DNA from: Ziziphus jujuba
Lineage: Eukaryota; Streptophyta; Magnoliopsida; Rosales; Rhamnaceae
DNA length: 64,000 bases
Reading direction: 5' to 3'
Assembly (NCBI RefSeq): GCF_031755915.1
Contig: NC_083388.1
Location: forward strand, 14,644,501-14,708,500
Each line of letters opens with the position of its first letter. Positions within the stretch are counted from its first letter, which is position 1. Under the pieces are notes generated by a model that did not search any database, was not told the origin of the DNA, and worked only from the letters and a program-made list of their open reading frames with translations. Made by a program: the position numbers and the translations under genes. Positions 49,106-60,955 of this stretch are shown in pieces.

Positions 49106-50685
49106 AAAAAAAAAAAAAGAAAAAGAAAAAATAAGAAGAAGAAGAAAAAGAAAGAACTTGCGGATCAAATATCTATTTAACATATAAATAATCATGCAAA
49201 TCAACTGGGCATGTCAGCTTCGACTTCTATTGGTGGTACTTGTTTTTGTTCTTTGGCTTTTAATCTCTACAATCTTTATGAGCTCAATCTCATATTTTCA
49301 GGGGAATCGAGTATTCTTGAGAAATCTTTGAACCCAGGATTGGATAGTATAGGGGTTCGAGTGCCTGACTATAACTTCATCAGGGTCATTGCCCGTGGAT
49401 CTGGGAGTGCATTGGCCCTTACTAGTGCAAACTTAAGTGGGCAGCCGAGTAGTGTTTGCATCAAAGATTTTGAGAACCTTTGGGAACACTGTGCATATGT
49501 TTATGACGGTGGTGAGCTTCCTTCAGGTCGAGCAGGCTCAACAGTTGTGGACCTCACCAGTTTAGGGAAGTACAAGATTCTTAGACCTGGAAGGTAAGGA
49601 TTCACCTGGGGCAGGTATTCTGCTTTATAGTGTTTATAGCTTTCTAATATGGCTAAGTGTGAAACAAGTAGCGACAATTTTTTTTTTTTTTTTTTGGGTA
49701 GAGTGAAGCTAACTAGCATCGTATTAGTAACTAATTAAGCTTTTCAATTACAATTATAAACTGATTGTAAATGGTTACAATTTGATTCTTGAAGCATTAA
49801 GTAAATCTGCTATGGCTTTAGCGTAAGCTAGTATGTAGGACAGGAAGAATAGAAAAGAAGCAGAAAAATTAAAGATAGATTCTATTATCACACTAAAATA
49901 ATTTTAGGAATCACTTCTAAAATCCCTAGACATCAAATTTAGTTTTGGTTTGTATCACACAAAATCAGAAAAAATAAATTTTAAAAAAATATTCGTAGGG
50001 TTATAGAAATTCCTATTTATAATAAAACCACCTAACTATATAATAAAACGAAAATAATAAAAAACCCTAATTAAATAAGGAAACTAGATAATCAAACCAC
50101 CTAAAAAGTAGAAAACATTAGGAAACTAAAATAATAATAATAAAATAAATAAATAAATTAAATTAAAACTACTTGGATCCTTTAAGGTCCCAAGTAAGCC
50201 AATTTTCACCCTGCATCATACCAATTCAAAATTTGGGCCTCAGAATCTGGTTTTTCCAATCTTTGATGAGTTCTTAAAGATTGTTGCCATCTTGCATCAT
50301 CAAGGTTAAAAGGAGTTTCTAATAATGGTCCTCTAACAAACAAGGAATTTAATAAGTTCTTTAGCCGTATATAGCTTCTTCTCTTCTGGCCATTGTATAT
50401 TTTTAGTATCCTTTCACAACTGAATTTGGTTTTAATCAATAAAAAGAATTAAAGTAAATTAAATGTTGCTGATTTGATATACTCTAGCAGAATCACTTGT
50501 TTCCTCTTATTACGGAATGGCAATGGATATTTGATTAGAGAAGTAAATGATACGCACTGTAGCAAATGGATATGTGCGGGTTATTAACCATGCTCTGTTT
50601 TGGAATTGTATTTTGCAGTGCAAAGGAAGAAACTGTAACAATCCTTGAAACGCATTCTCTAGTGGAAGACACGGCAACAACTTGA
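47568..50685 (+). CDS. YRDC: YrdC/Sua5 threonylcarbamoyl-AMP synthase
   Basis: The enzyme makes threonylcarbamoyl-AMP from threonine, bicarbonate and ATP, the first step of t6A37 formation in ANN-decoding tRNAs. Five exons join in frame to 279 residues: 47568-47634, 47782-48019, 48875-49050, 49302-49593 and 50619-50685. The YrdC fold is shown by AVPTDTLYGFACDA, the KGRK...SPLAI nucleotide-binding segment, LLPGPVTVVLKR, GVRVP and ALTSANLSG. The first exon (MNLATRITDLLPLRNPF) is basic and lacks acidic residues apart from one Asp, like an organelle-targeting peptide. Its donor AG|GTGCTC and the acceptor CATTAG restore the frame. If this exon is not used, translation would start at ATG 47847, and the exon-2 part before it would be leader. 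The Sua5 C-terminal domain is absent, so this is the short YrdC form. Confidence 0.9.
49074..49102. repeat. (GA)n microsatellite in YRDC intron 3
   Basis: About 14 GA units, followed by a purine-rich stretch to about 49155. It lies just after the exon 3 donor. Confidence 0.9.
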
Positions 50686-53174
50686 TATTTAACACGTGAA
50701 GCTTTTCTTTGTTATGTATATTTAAGATTTCAATGGCACATGCCGGTAAAAGTAGAGCTGTTATTCTGCAAGAATCTTGTCTCATCCTCCAGCCTGTCGA
50801 AGATGATATAATTTTATCATAAAATAATAGCACGGTCTAATGGCATAAGCACTGTTAGGGTGATAAGATCCCATTAAAAGCTTAACTTGATTTCAGTCAA
50901 CTTTTTCTCAATGCCCTTTAGAGCAAAATAAAAAAGGTTAAAAAATTTGGCTACAAATCTTTGAATGGTTGTGTTTTAGTGATAATGTGTATTTCTTTTT
51001 TAGCTTAAAGTGATAATGTGTATTTCACATCCACATCATCTCCTTTAAAATATAAAATACTGTAACATGATTGAAAAAAAAAAAAAAAAGGTTATGTGAA
51101 TAGAAATATATTATTATTTATGCAGCAGGTTTTAATTGTGAGTATATTTTTCTATATCTATATTTTAATGGCCATCACCAACAGGTGTACCTGATCTAAT
51201 GATCTTTCTAAAGCGGCCAGTCCACCATTGTGTTATGATTCCTGTCGTATTTGGATCCTGAAAACATGTGAGCAACTTACTTTACGTAATTAGAGCCAAC
51301 ACTCTTTTGCTTTAATAATAAAATTAATTGCATTTAAAATTCTGAAAGTTCATGCTCTTAAAATAGTTATTTTATGATCTTAAAAAAAAAAAATTGGTTA
51401 TTTTATGGTACTAACCGTACTCTAACAACTAAACTACTCAAATTTAAATTTCTTTAGTAACCATTTGTTAACTTAATAAACGGCATAATTCAAAAATGAA
51501 GGATGGCCATATTTTACCTTTCTTTATACCTACTCAATTTTACTAATTTTTTATGACCAAACAAAAAAAAAAACTAATTTTTACACTTCATCTTTTATAC
51601 TTAAAAAAAAAAAAAAAACCCTTGCATTTTATATTAAGTGGTGGAATCTGAGGTGTCAATTATAACAAGTAGTCATGTCCCAACGAAAGATCTAATCATA
51701 CAATTTTCATATATGAATTTGATGAAATTAAATATACACAACTCATATAACATAACTTTTGCTTACAAACTATTTTATTTTATTTTAAATATTAAATACC
51801 ACTAATTTGTCAAATTAATTAGAAAAATTTATGTAATTGAACTAAATTTGGCAGGAAAATAAATATAAATATATAAAAAAATTCTATTATAAATATGTGT
51901 TATTTAATTAGAAAATAAAACCTTTTTTTTTATTTTTTATTTTGTAATAATGAAAATAAAACTTGGTAACCAGTAGTCTCTGTCCAAACTGTGCTTAAAG
52001 TCAGAGGGAAGAGACAAAAGAACACGTGGAAAAGGCGTTTTTACATTAAATAGTCTGGACTTCAACATTTTTTTTGGGTTAAATGGTCTCATTTAGATTC
52101 CTCGTTGGCTGTTTCTCACCGGAGTGTGTATCATGGTTTTTTTTTTTTTTTTTTTTTTTGTCAGTTAAGCCCTTGTAAGGTATGAAAATTAGGATTTATA
52201 TCATTTTTCCCTGCAAGCTACCTTACATTTCTCGTTTTGCCTTCAAACTACAAAAGTTTGTCACTGTTGCCTTTTAAATTATTATTTTATATTATTTTAA
52301 TCAGATCAAGCAATGAAAATTATATATATATATATATATATATGGCAAATTTCCTTTATATTATATGAGTTTTACCATTATTTAATTTAGATGTATACAT
52401 TTGAAAAATCATTATTAACTTTATTTTAGTTTTCTATATCTATTAAGTTATCCATTTGTCAACTTTTGCCAATTTTTTGTTCCAAAAAAAAAAAAGCTTT
52501 TGTCAATTTTTATAGTTAAAATTAAAAAGAAATTAAAAATTCTTATTTTATAATTGAACAATATCATAAAAATATAATTTTAATCTATAATTGTTAAAAG
52601 TAACTAATAAAAACTTAATATATTATCTTTTTTTTTTATCGATTTAAAAAATTAAAAAAAAGATAAATGATGGTTTTTGAAAAACATAAGGTTTTAATGA
52701 AATAATAACTAAACTGAAAAAGTGTTAATAAAATTTTTAACCATATATATACACCATGTAACATTATTTTCACCAAATTTATTTAAAAAAAAAAGTTGCA
52801 ATATTAGATTAAAGAGATAAAAAAAAAAGCAATAGTTTATTTAAGAAACAATGTAACAAATTTTAATAGTTTGGGGAGTAATATGCAAATAAATTTAGGA
52901 TAATTAATGTATTTCCGCTTAAATTGAATATGTTTTCGATATTTTTGCTTGTGAAACTGGAATTTTGACATTTTAATCTCTAAATTTAAATTTTGATTAC
53001 ATAACTAATTTTTAAAAATTATTTTCCAAATGAAATTCAATTTCAAAATCAAAATATCAAAAAAAAAAAAAAACTAAAATATGTTCAATTTAGATCCATA
53101 AAATACCCGCCCATTAATCAAATATTTGAGACAATGATGAAAATTTCCAAAATATGAGGGACCACACCACAAGA
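50686..53174. other. AT-rich intergenic DNA between YRDC and HDS
   Basis: About 2.5 kb with many homopolymer A and T runs (for example about 52138-52159) and a TA microsatellite at 52321-52342. No conserved coding segment, RNA gene or element ends recognised. Confidence 0.55.
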
Positions 53175-53180
53175 CACGTG
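53175..53180 (+). promoter_or_regulatory. G-box CACGTG upstream of HDS
   Basis: A perfect G-box lies about 250-400 bp before the probable HDS transcription start region and about 1 kb before the start codon. G-boxes bind bZIP and bHLH factors such as HY5 and PIFs, which control many light-responsive plastid genes. Its use here is inference. TA-rich sequence at 53182-53203 and 53359-53378 could supply a TATA element. Confidence 0.5.
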
Positions 53181-53419
53181 TGTATATATATACATATATA
53201 AATTTATAAAATTTATTTTATTTTTATGGTGACTGGTTGAGGTGGGGGAGGATGGATAACGAAGATGCCGAGGAAAACGTTTATGTCGTGTTCGTCTCGC
53301 CCCAACCATCCATCCGAGAACGACAATTAGTTATTTTATTTATTTATTTATTTTTATATTATATATATATATATATAAAATTTAAAATCCATTGGAACAA
53401 AAAAAAAAAAAAAAAACAA

Positions 53420-53591
53420 AGCGAGGAGTTCTAAGTTGTAAGAAACTCCTTCTCTCTCACTCTCCACCACCACCACCAGTTTTTTTTCCCTTCCTCCCTC
53501 CAGAGACTTCTCTTTCCCTCTCAATCGCTTTTCTTTTTGAAGCCTATTGAAGCTGGCTCAGTGGTAGAATAGCTGCTTTCAAGGTGATCCT

Positions 53592-53622
<31 letters not shown>

Positions 53623-54200
53623 TTTTTTGGTTATTTTTGTTTTTGTTTTCGAAATTTCAACTTCATCGACCTTGATTAAGCTTCATTTCAGCTAATTCCA
53701 CTATTCCTTCATTTTCGTAAGCAGATAAAATCACTAATATACTTTTGACTTTTTTTTTTTAAAAAAAATTTCTTTAAATTTTCTTCTTGTTTTTGAGTGT
53801 TTTCAGTTTGCTGAAGGTCATTCTTTTAATCATTTTATTTTATGCGATTTAATTTTATTTTAAATCGAACTGACATCCTTAGTGCTAATCCACTGTTTGC
53901 ATGCCGTGAAACCTCAAAAAGGAGAAAGAAAACAGAAGAAAATAAATGAATTTCTATTTTATCTTTTAATGTTTACCGAGTTCAAGCAATTAACTAATTA
54001 CCAAAAACAAAAATATTTTCTTTGGGGTATGTGTGCGGTGGTGATTAATTTGCTCAATTTTCTTTGACAACCAAACGAAGTCCTATCAATTCCATTTTAT
54101 ATATATGCAAAACTATTGATTATTAAAGTTTTATTCTTAATTAAGAAAAATAAAAATTATGTTTGTAGGACTGTGAAGGAAAAGCTTTGCTGGTGTGGTA
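53420..54200 (+). other. HDS 5' leader with a probable intron
   Basis: A CT-rich segment typical of a plant leader (about 53440-53583) ends in CAAG|GTGATC at 53583/53584. An acceptor, TTTGTAG, ends at 54168. The second leader piece (54169-54200) runs straight into the start codon. This predicts a 585-bp leader intron with a (TC)n tract at 53592-53613. Leader introns are common in plant housekeeping genes. No transcript data were available. Confidence 0.6.
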
Positions 54201-54506
54201 ATGGCTACCGGAGCCGTTCCAGCTTCTTTTACGGGTCTGAAGAGCAGGGACTCAAGCTTAGGCTTTGCTAAAAGCTTCGATTTTGTTAAAGTCTCTGATC
54301 TGAAGAGGGTTAATTATGGTAGGAAAAGAATCTCGGTGATTCGGAATTCAAATCCCGGCTCCGATATTGCCGAACTTCAGCCCGCTTCCGAGGGCAGCCC
54401 TTTGTTAGGTATTCATTTCTTCTTCTTTTACACTTGGGATCTTTCGGCTTATTCTGTATATAGCATAATTTTAATTTCTGTTGACGCATTTGTTCGGGTT
54501 TCTGTC

Positions 54507-54538
<32 letters not shown>

Positions 54539-57500
54539 GGCTGACTTTTCCGTACTTCAGGAGTCAGAAAGACCATTATCCAACTTATAAAAAGTCTCTT
54601 TATTTGGTTTTAAGTTAATATTGATATTTACGTTTGCATCAGAGGTGTGCAAACTTGGATTCAATCTAGAAAGAGACCACCAAATACCAAATAGTATGGC
54701 CATAGGATGTTTGTGTAAATAAATCGTACCATTAATAGCTAGAAGGTTTTTTGTTTTCTTTTTTTTTTCATAGAGAATTTTCTTTTGTTGTCCTATTTTT
54801 TATTTTATTTTTTATTTTTCCTCACATTTGTCTGAGCAGCTGGACTAAGAATCAACAGAGTAATTACCACTTATTTGTATTTCTACCTATATGAGATTTT
54901 TTTTTTTTTCTTTTTAATTGATGTTCAATTATTTAAATATAGTTCCTAGGCAGAAGTATTGCGAATCGGTACACAAAACTGTTAGAAGGAAGACACGGAC
55001 TGTGTTGGTTGGAAATGTGGCTATTGGCAGTGAGCATCCGATAAGGATTCAGACAATGACTACAAGTGACACGAAGGATGTTGCAGCAACAGTTGAAGAG
55101 GTTATTTAACTTCCTTATGCATTTCTATATGTTCAATTCCTTATATTTTGTTGTCCTGACGTGGGAAAAGATTTGGACTAGATCTAAGCAAGCATCATTA
55201 AACTTGTCACATATCTGGTAGAACAAATGATAGATTATGTGTATATGGATGCTGGATATTACAAAGGATAACTACTTCCCCTGGCATAATAAATATATAA
55301 TGATATGTTATAAGAATTGTCACGAAGGTCTTAGCTTAATGGACAATCTACTCAAAACTCAAGGCCAGGTCCTTGCCTCAAATACTCACCAAAAATATAT
55401 ATATATATTATACTTATATAGTAATTTATACAATAGGAAAAATGCACAAGCAAAGTGAAGAGTAATTATTAGCAAAATGGATTTCTGTATTGACGATGGA
55501 TGAATATAAGATTAAATAAGAAACCCCCGTAGTTTGCAGATATTTTTAATATATGGTATTAATGATGACTAATCGAATAATTATTTAGTAATAGCATGAG
55601 CTGTATAAAATAAGTAAAACTAAACTGATTAAAAGAATAAATAAACCATCTTGTTATTGCTAGCACAAACTTGTTGGTTATTGTCATACAATTTAAGGGG
55701 TTATAATTTTTGTTTTTTTCACAGGTAATGAGAATAGCCGACAAGGGAGCAGAAATTGTTCGAATAACAGTTCAAGGGAAGAAAGAAGCAGATGCTTGTT
55801 TTGATATTAAGAATACTCTTGTACAGAAAAAGTAGGTCTTATATATTTTATGCTTAGTGGAATTTGAAAATTTTGGTTATGAATGTTTATAAGGGGTGCC
55901 TATATCACTGACTGACCATTGGTATATGCAGTTATAACATACCTCTCGTGGCAGATATTCATTTTGCTCCTTCTGTTGCATTAAGAGTAGCTGAGTGCTT
56001 TGACAAAATTCGTGTCAACCCTGGAAATTTTGGTATACAGTTTTCCATTCAAGTATATAATTTTTATACCAATTAGAGACAGAATTCTGGATTCATCTTA
56101 AGTGGTTCAATGCAGCTGACAGACGGGCTCAGTTTGAGAAGCTAGAATACACTGACGATGATTATCAAAAAGAACTTGAGCATATTGAGAAGGTAAACTA
56201 TTCATTTTAACAAATCAAGGTTGCATCTAGGATTAAGATTTCAATCAAGCACTTATCTGTGATTCTGGAAAATTAGGCTTCCATTTCACGGAGTTTTATT
56301 ATTATTATTATTATTTTTGGCAAACATCCAAAAACAAGTTCCTGTTTTTATGTAAACTATTATAGAATAATGATAGAAATAAATATAGCAAGGGGATGAA
56401 ACTGGTAACTGTAATCTGTACTGTTGCATTTCCCCAACAATGCTTTACAATTTTTATTTTTTGTTGCATATCGACTATGACTCATATATGTACTTAAGAA
56501 TTCTATGAACACATTATGTCCTTGGATGTCATGAACTTTCCAAAATCAAGAATCATATCTTTTCTTATTTGTCATTTATGGTTTAATTTCTCAGCCTTCT
56601 TCATGTTTATTGAAAGTTTTGACATATTTAGAGATGAACTTTGTTCCTTAGAGAAGTTAATAGTAATTATAAAGGCTTTGTGAAATAAATGCATATATTT
56701 TTTGTTTTCTATACCAGGTTTTTACCCCATTGGTTGAAAAATGTAAAAAATATGGAAGAGCAATGCGTATTGGGACGAACCATGGCAGCCTTTCTGATCG
56801 TATAATGAGCTACTATGGTGATTCTCCAAGGGGAATGGTGAACAAATTTCCTATTCCATTCATTTGAGCAGATTTTTAGCTTTTTCCTTTCTACAAATTG
56901 AGTGTTTTCATTCTCATTGGCATTCATCAAACAGGTTGAATCTGCATTTGAATTCGCAAGGATTTGTAGGAAATTGGACTACCATAATTTTGTTTTCTCA
57001 ATGAAAGCAAGCAATCCAGTTGTCATGGTACAGGCTTATCGTCTTCTTGTTGCTGAAATGTATGTTCAAGGCTGGGATTACCCATTACACTTGGGAGTTA
57101 CTGAAGCTGGAGAAGGTGAGGATGGGCGGATGAAATCTGCAATTGGCATTGGGACCCTTCTTCAGGTACCATTTTAATTTTGGGTTCATAATGGAGCAGA
57201 TAGACTATTAAACTTTCAATATTTTGGTAATGTTTTGACATTTAAAGCCATTAAGGTTGCTTAAAATACTTTGGTTATTCTTAGTTTGTGTGCTTTTGTT
57301 AAACCACCATAATAGATGTGCTGGGTTTTAAAATGCAAACCTTGCTTATGATAAATACATAGGCTAGTGAATCTCTGGAATATTAGCTCTCTCAATAGCA
57401 TGCAAATAACTAAGAAGCATTATGTATATAGGGATTACAGCCTTAATTTAACTCTAAAATTGGTTGTGCAGGATGGATTGGGAGATACTATCAGGGTTTC

Positions 57501-60500
57501 ACTTACTGAACCACCAGAGGAGGAGATAGATCCCTGCAGAAGGTTGGCTAACCTGGGCATGAAAGCAGCTGATCTTCAGCAAGGGGTGGTAGGATTCTTT
57601 ACTAACCTTTGATTGGATTAACATATTTTCTTTAATCTATGGTATTCAAAAGGCATTTTTAATTTCTATTCTGGTAAAATTTGCATCAGGCTCCATTTGA
57701 AGAGAAGCACAGGCATTATTTTGATTTTCAGCGCCGATCTGGTCAATTGCCAATTCAAAAGGAGGTTGATCTTTACTATATACGAAAATTGTCAACCTGC
57801 AATGATTCAAACTGCTGTAAGTTAACTTTTTTATTTTTTATTTTTTAAATCTGAGTTTTGCTACCTGAATTTATAGGGTGAGGAGGTGGATTATAGAGGT
57901 GTACTGCATCGTGATGGCTCTGTTCTCATGTCAGTATCCCTAGATCAGTTAAAGGTAGCACTGGACATCATACATTCTATTACTCCATTTCTCCTACTTC
58001 TTATGCTACTTCTTTTTCATTTGGGGGGAATGTAATTGGGTTTTGAGTTCAGATTATGTTCTAATGTATTTTATGTTCTTTCTAGATGCCAGAACTCCTG
58101 TACAAGTCACTAGCAGCAAAACTTGTTGTTGGCATGCCATTTAAGGTTTGGTATTCCTTTTTAAATTTTTTAGCACGTTGATTGTGCAACATCTTTATTT
58201 TTTCAGAGATACATTTACATGAGTATCTCTACTGATTTAGGATCTGGCAACAGTGGACTCAATCTTATTGAGAGAACTTCCTCGAGTTGATGATGTTGAT
58301 GCTGTAAGAACCTTTCTGAGCTTTTCTTTCTTATTTTAGGAAAGCAAAATCCTTTTCTCCTCTCCCTATTATTCATGCCATAATGTTCTCTCTAAGCGTC
58401 TTTACTGTTTTGTTCCTAATTCTCCAAGTAAATGTGAATCATGTGCTTTTGGTTTTGTTTTATGAACAGCGGTTAGCTCTCAAAAGGTTAATAGACATAA
58501 GTTTGGGAGTGATAACTCCCTTGTCAGAGCAATTAACTAAGCCCCTGCCCAATGCCATGGTTCTAGTAAATCTTAAGGAATTATCAACTGGTGCATACAA
58601 GCTTTTGCCAGAAGGTGCTACTTTGTCAAAAATCTCCTAGTACTTGATTACTTGTTGAACAGAGTATTTTCTTGAATTTGGACCTTTTTTTAATGTTGGC
58701 CTCTATATCCAAGTTGTATTCTCTTTCCAAGGGAGGAACGGTTTTGAGTTGGGGTAAAGCTATTTTATGTAGCCTACTAATCACATCATGTTAATAAATT
58801 ACCTTGTAGGAACACGCTTGGTTGTCTCTTTACGTGGTGATGAACCTTATGAGGAGCTGGAAATTCTCAAAAGCGTTGATGCTACAATGATTCTTCATGA
58901 TCTACCCTTCGATGAAGCTAAGATCAGCAGAGTGCATGCTGCAAGGAGGTAAACAATTCTGTGACTCGTGCAAATATTACTGCTTTAACAATAAAGATTC
59001 CCCAAGACTGTGGCCATATTTTAAAAAAGTCAAGGTTTTATTTTAGTTACTAATAGTTAACTACCATCAATTCCAAAAGCTTAAAACTGTTAGGAGCTTA
59101 CCCAAATTATTTATGTTAAACTAACACAGTAGGCGTTTAAGACTTAATGTATGGTCATACATATTTTTTTAATTACTAATGTTAAGTCCCAAAACTTAAA
59201 CACTTAGAAAGTGGACTTAACAAGATAAATACCAACTGAATGTGAATAAAAAATTCAGGGGCACAAATTAGTGCAGCAATTTTCACTCAGATAGGAAGTT
59301 CTAAGTTTCAAACTGTAAACTGTAAACTCATGAAAAAAAGACTTCCTTGAGCTTAAAGGTGCACCATCTTAATATTTTCATGTGTTACATTTGTAATCAT
59401 TTTTGTGTTTAGATTTGTGGACACCTTATCCCTTATTTCCGTACTCTTGCATGTGTAGTATAGTATTCACTAGCTTTTAAAGATTTCGTACAGAAATTCT
59501 TAGTGACTGCTAGGCTTGTGATCCAGTGAAGCATTTTCCTATACGGTACTTTAACAAAAAGTGAAACATGCTCTTCTCTATGAAGAATGTTAATTGCCTA
59601 AAATTGCAGTTCCATTACTTTACTTTTATAAATGTTCTTCCCTACCTTGTGCATGTCTGGCGCACTCCTGAGTCCTGACCATTTGCAATTACATGTTCTC
59701 TCTAGGCTTTTTGAGTATCTGCAAGACAATGCCCTGAGCTTCCCTGTAATACACCATATTCAGTTTCCTAATGGAATTCATAGGTAATCTTTAAGAGATC
59801 AGTTTTCCATACAACCAAAATTGGGCAATATAGTAGTTTTATCTCACAACCATTTTCTTATAGTGATGATTTGGTTATCGGTGCGGGTACAAATGCGGGG
59901 GCACTTTTAGTAGATGGACTTGGAGATGGTATTTTACTAGAGGCCCCAGATAAGGATTTTGATTTTCTTAGAAATACATCCTTCAACTTACTACAAGGTT
60001 GCAGAATGCGGAATACAAAGACGGTATGAAGTTGTTGATATAAACCAGGTTGACATAATTTGGAAAGATGATAGTTAAAGTCAATTCACTATATTCCTAA
60101 AATTTTATTGCAGGAGTATGTTTCATGCCCATCTTGTGGCAGAACTTTGTTTGACCTTCAAGAAATAAGTGCACAAATACGAGAAAAGACATCACACCTG
60201 CCTGGCGTTTCAGTAATTACTTAATTCACTTTCTTTGTGATTAGAATATTTTGAACTGAAATTCTTTGTTAATGAGAACAAATTATTCTCATAATTTTGC
60301 TTTCCTTCATTCCCTGTGTCAGATTGCTATCATGGGTTGCATTGTAAATGGACCTGGAGAGATGGCTGATGCAGACTTTGGGTATGTTGGTGGTGCTCCT
60401 GGAAAGATTGACCTTTATGTTGGGAAGGTAACCTCTCCTTTCCTGCTTTGGAATTTATATGAGTAGAATTAAGTTTTGAATTATTTGGCCCATTCAAAAA

Positions 60501-60955
60501 GATTGGTGCCGAGTACACTTCAACTGGTGAAATGGAAAATAAAATTGAGAAAGATCCTCACTTCCTGTGGGGATAAAGCCAGGCTGGCAATTCACCATTG
60601 ACAAGGCCCCGCCCTTGAATATTTTTATTTTATTTTTTATTATAAGTTGTTGCAAATCGTCTGAGTGGATCTCTAGAACTCCCAGTTTTGTTTTTCATTT
60701 CCTTGCATAAATGATGCTACTTCTTCTCCATCTTGTTTTATCTAAGAGCTTCTTGTTTCTTAGATGCATTGTTGAGTCATAATTAATTGTTGATCAAATA
60801 ATACAAAATGTCTTGTATTGATGGAAACCTGGATTCTGTTTCAGACTGTGGTGAAGCGCGGAATTGCAATGGAACATGCAACTGAAGCATTGATCGAGCT
60901 GATAAAAGAGAACGGTCGATGGGTTGACCCTCCTGCAGAAGAAGAGCAAGAGTAG
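54201..60955 (+). CDS. HDS: 4-hydroxy-3-methylbut-2-enyl diphosphate synthase, plastid
   Basis: HDS (IspG/GcpE) turns MEcPP into HMBPP with ferredoxin electrons in the plastid MEP pathway. Nineteen exons join in frame to 743 residues: 54201-54408, 54943-55100, 55725-55831, 55932-56032, 56116-56192, 56718-56837, 56935-57165, 57472-57588, 57690-57764, 57877-57954, 58086-58145, 58241-58303, 58470-58614, 58810-58948, 59706-59783, 59864-60023, 60114-60212, 60323-60427, 60845-60955. Residues 1-40 look like a plastid transit peptide. A TIM-barrel domain ([46 protein letters not shown]) is followed by the plant-specific middle domain and the C-terminal [4Fe-4S] domain with C644, C647, C678 and Glu685 ([16 protein letters not shown]). 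Length and layout match plant HDS. The start was chosen at MATGAVPAS; an upstream GTG is not a start. Confidence 0.97.
54510..54537. repeat. Long poly-T run in HDS intron 1
   Basis: Nearly 30 consecutive T, in the first coding intron. The exact length may be uncertain. Confidence 0.85.

Noticed and set aside
53554..53564. TGGCTCAGTGG, a perfect match to the tRNA A-box, near the HDS leader
   Set aside because: No B-box (GGTTCGANTCC type) follows and no cloverleaf can be drawn; the sequence goes directly into a CT repeat. It is part of the HDS leader exon.
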